Positions 5,601 to 6,197 of a DNA stretch of 6,197 bases are shown here, in pieces. Positions within the stretch are counted from its first letter, which is position 1, and every line of letters begins with the position of its first letter. A program made the position numbers and the translations under genes. The notes under the pieces are model-generated. The model saw nothing but the letters and a program-made list of their open reading frames with translations. It was not told where the DNA came from and did not search any database. Source of the stretch: Euryarchaeota archaeon UBA111 (GTDB lineage: Archaea > Thermoplasmatota > Poseidoniia > Poseidoniales > Poseidoniaceae); assembly GCA_002506025.1 (NCBI GenBank), contig DAWS01000089.1, positions 1 to 6,197 of the forward strand, in the 5' to 3' direction.

Positions 5601-6197
5601 ATGTCTCAACAACCTAACGATGGTTCTGGCCGTGCGCCAGTAGCGATTGTTAGACCAACGACTTCCGTTACTAGTGGGGTTGCTGTTACCCAAAAATTGG
5701 TCTCCGCAGCTGTCGCGTTTGGTAATCTACTCAAAGGAACCTATGGGCCAAATGGTCTCGATAAGATGCTGTACAAGACTAATGGAGAGACTGCTGTTAC
5801 CAATGACGGGGCAAAAATTGTCGCAGAATTGTTAGTCAAGCATCCAGCAGCAAAGGCATTTGTCCAACTAGCAGAATCACAAGAAAACGCTTGTGGAGAT
5901 GGCGTCACAGGCTGTATTATTTTTGCCAGTGAGTTGATGCGTGAATCCGGCGTTTTGCTAGAAAAAAGCCTACATCCACTTGTCCTAGTAAAGGGCTACC
6001 AAGCCGCCATGGAGCAAACTATTGCGAAGTGGGAAGAAAACTCCCATTCAGTAACACTAAATGACGATGTAAAGTTACGGTCTGTTGCCCTTACAGCAAT
6101 GACCGGAACGGCAATTGAATCAGTGGGAGAATTTCTCGCTGATTTAGTAGTTAGGGCAGTCCAGCATGTCGCACGTCAACATGATAATCAGTGGGTA
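5601..6197 (+). CDS. ths: thermosome (group II chaperonin) subunit, N-terminal part, cut off by window edge
   Basis: This is a subunit of the archaeal ATP-driven double-ring chaperonin that folds proteins in the cytoplasm. The 199 residues seen, of a usual 500-550, cover the start of the equatorial domain and the entry to the intermediate domain. Family landmarks are G-P-N-G-L-D-K-M-L at 49-57 (usually G-P-K-G-M/L-D-K-M-L), V-T-N-D-G at 66-70, H-P-A-A-K at 81-85, G-D-G-V-T at 99-103, H-P-L-V-L-V-K-G-Y at 125-133 and T-A-M-T-G at 165-169. The nucleotide-binding loop is unusual: the near-universal G-D-G-T-T is G-D-G-V-T here, followed by Gly instead of Thr/Ser, although the Mg/ATP aspartate D100 remains. 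The usual Lys of the first motif is Asn51. The start at ATG 5601 fits the family's short N-terminal extension and has a TATA-like element about 26 bases upstream. It may be a divergent second subunit; which paralogue cannot be told from this part. Confidence 0.93.
   Translation, partial: MSQQPNDGSGRAPVAIVRPTTSVTSGVAVTQKLVSAAVAFGNLLKGTYGPNGLDKMLYKTNGETAVTNDGAKIVAELLVKHPAAKAFVQLAESQENACGDGVTGCIIFASELMRESGVLLEKSLHPLVLVKGYQAAMEQTIAKWEENSHSVTLNDDVKLRSVALTAMTGTAIESVGEFLADLVVRAVQHVARQHDNQWV

Noticed and set aside
5647..5835. Short + strand open frame inside the thermosome gene
   Set aside because: It is out of frame with the clear chaperonin sequence and has no recognisable content.

Overview
This window is probably archaeal chromosome. 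Two genes point that way: a group II chaperonin (thermosome) subunit at the right edge, and a RecA-fold ATPase with a C-terminal KH domain that matches the archaeal 'PINc/VapC-type ATPase' family. TATA-like elements about 25 bases ahead of start codons that lack Shine-Dalgarno (SD) sequences fit leaderless archaeal transcription. The moderate base composition and overall protein style would suit a marine euryarchaeon such as Marine Group II/III (Poseidoniales or relatives). That lineage guess is inference; no rRNA or other phylogenetic marker is present.

Layout, all genes on the + strand and tightly packed. (1) 1-939: the 3' part of a Gfo/Idh/MocA-family NAD(P)-dependent sugar oxidoreductase, cut by the left edge. 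(2) 962-1330: a small four-helix membrane protein of unknown function. (3) 1345-2730: the ATPase-KH protein, which lacks the N-terminal PIN nuclease domain usual in its family. (4) 2731-2804: a short intergenic region with a probable promoter. (5) 2805-3503: a two-helix membrane protein with a long acidic Ala/Glu-rich tail. (6) 3514-5553: a 679-residue soluble protein I cannot assign to any family, preceded by a clear Shine-Dalgarno sequence that overlaps the stop codon of gene 5. (7) 5554-5600: a short gap with a TATA-like element and an oligo-T run. (8) 5601 to the right edge: the N-terminal 199 residues of a thermosome subunit with a divergent nucleotide-binding motif.

How the genes may fit together: genes 2 and 3 are close enough to be co-transcribed. 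Genes 5 and 6 look like a dedicated two-gene operon with its own promoter. It pairs a probable membrane anchor with a large cytosolic protein whose codon use (AAC over AAT) differs from every other gene here, which suggests strong expression. This pair is the best candidate for an undescribed system. No RNA gene, CRISPR array, insertion sequence or intergenic stretch longer than 75 bases was seen.
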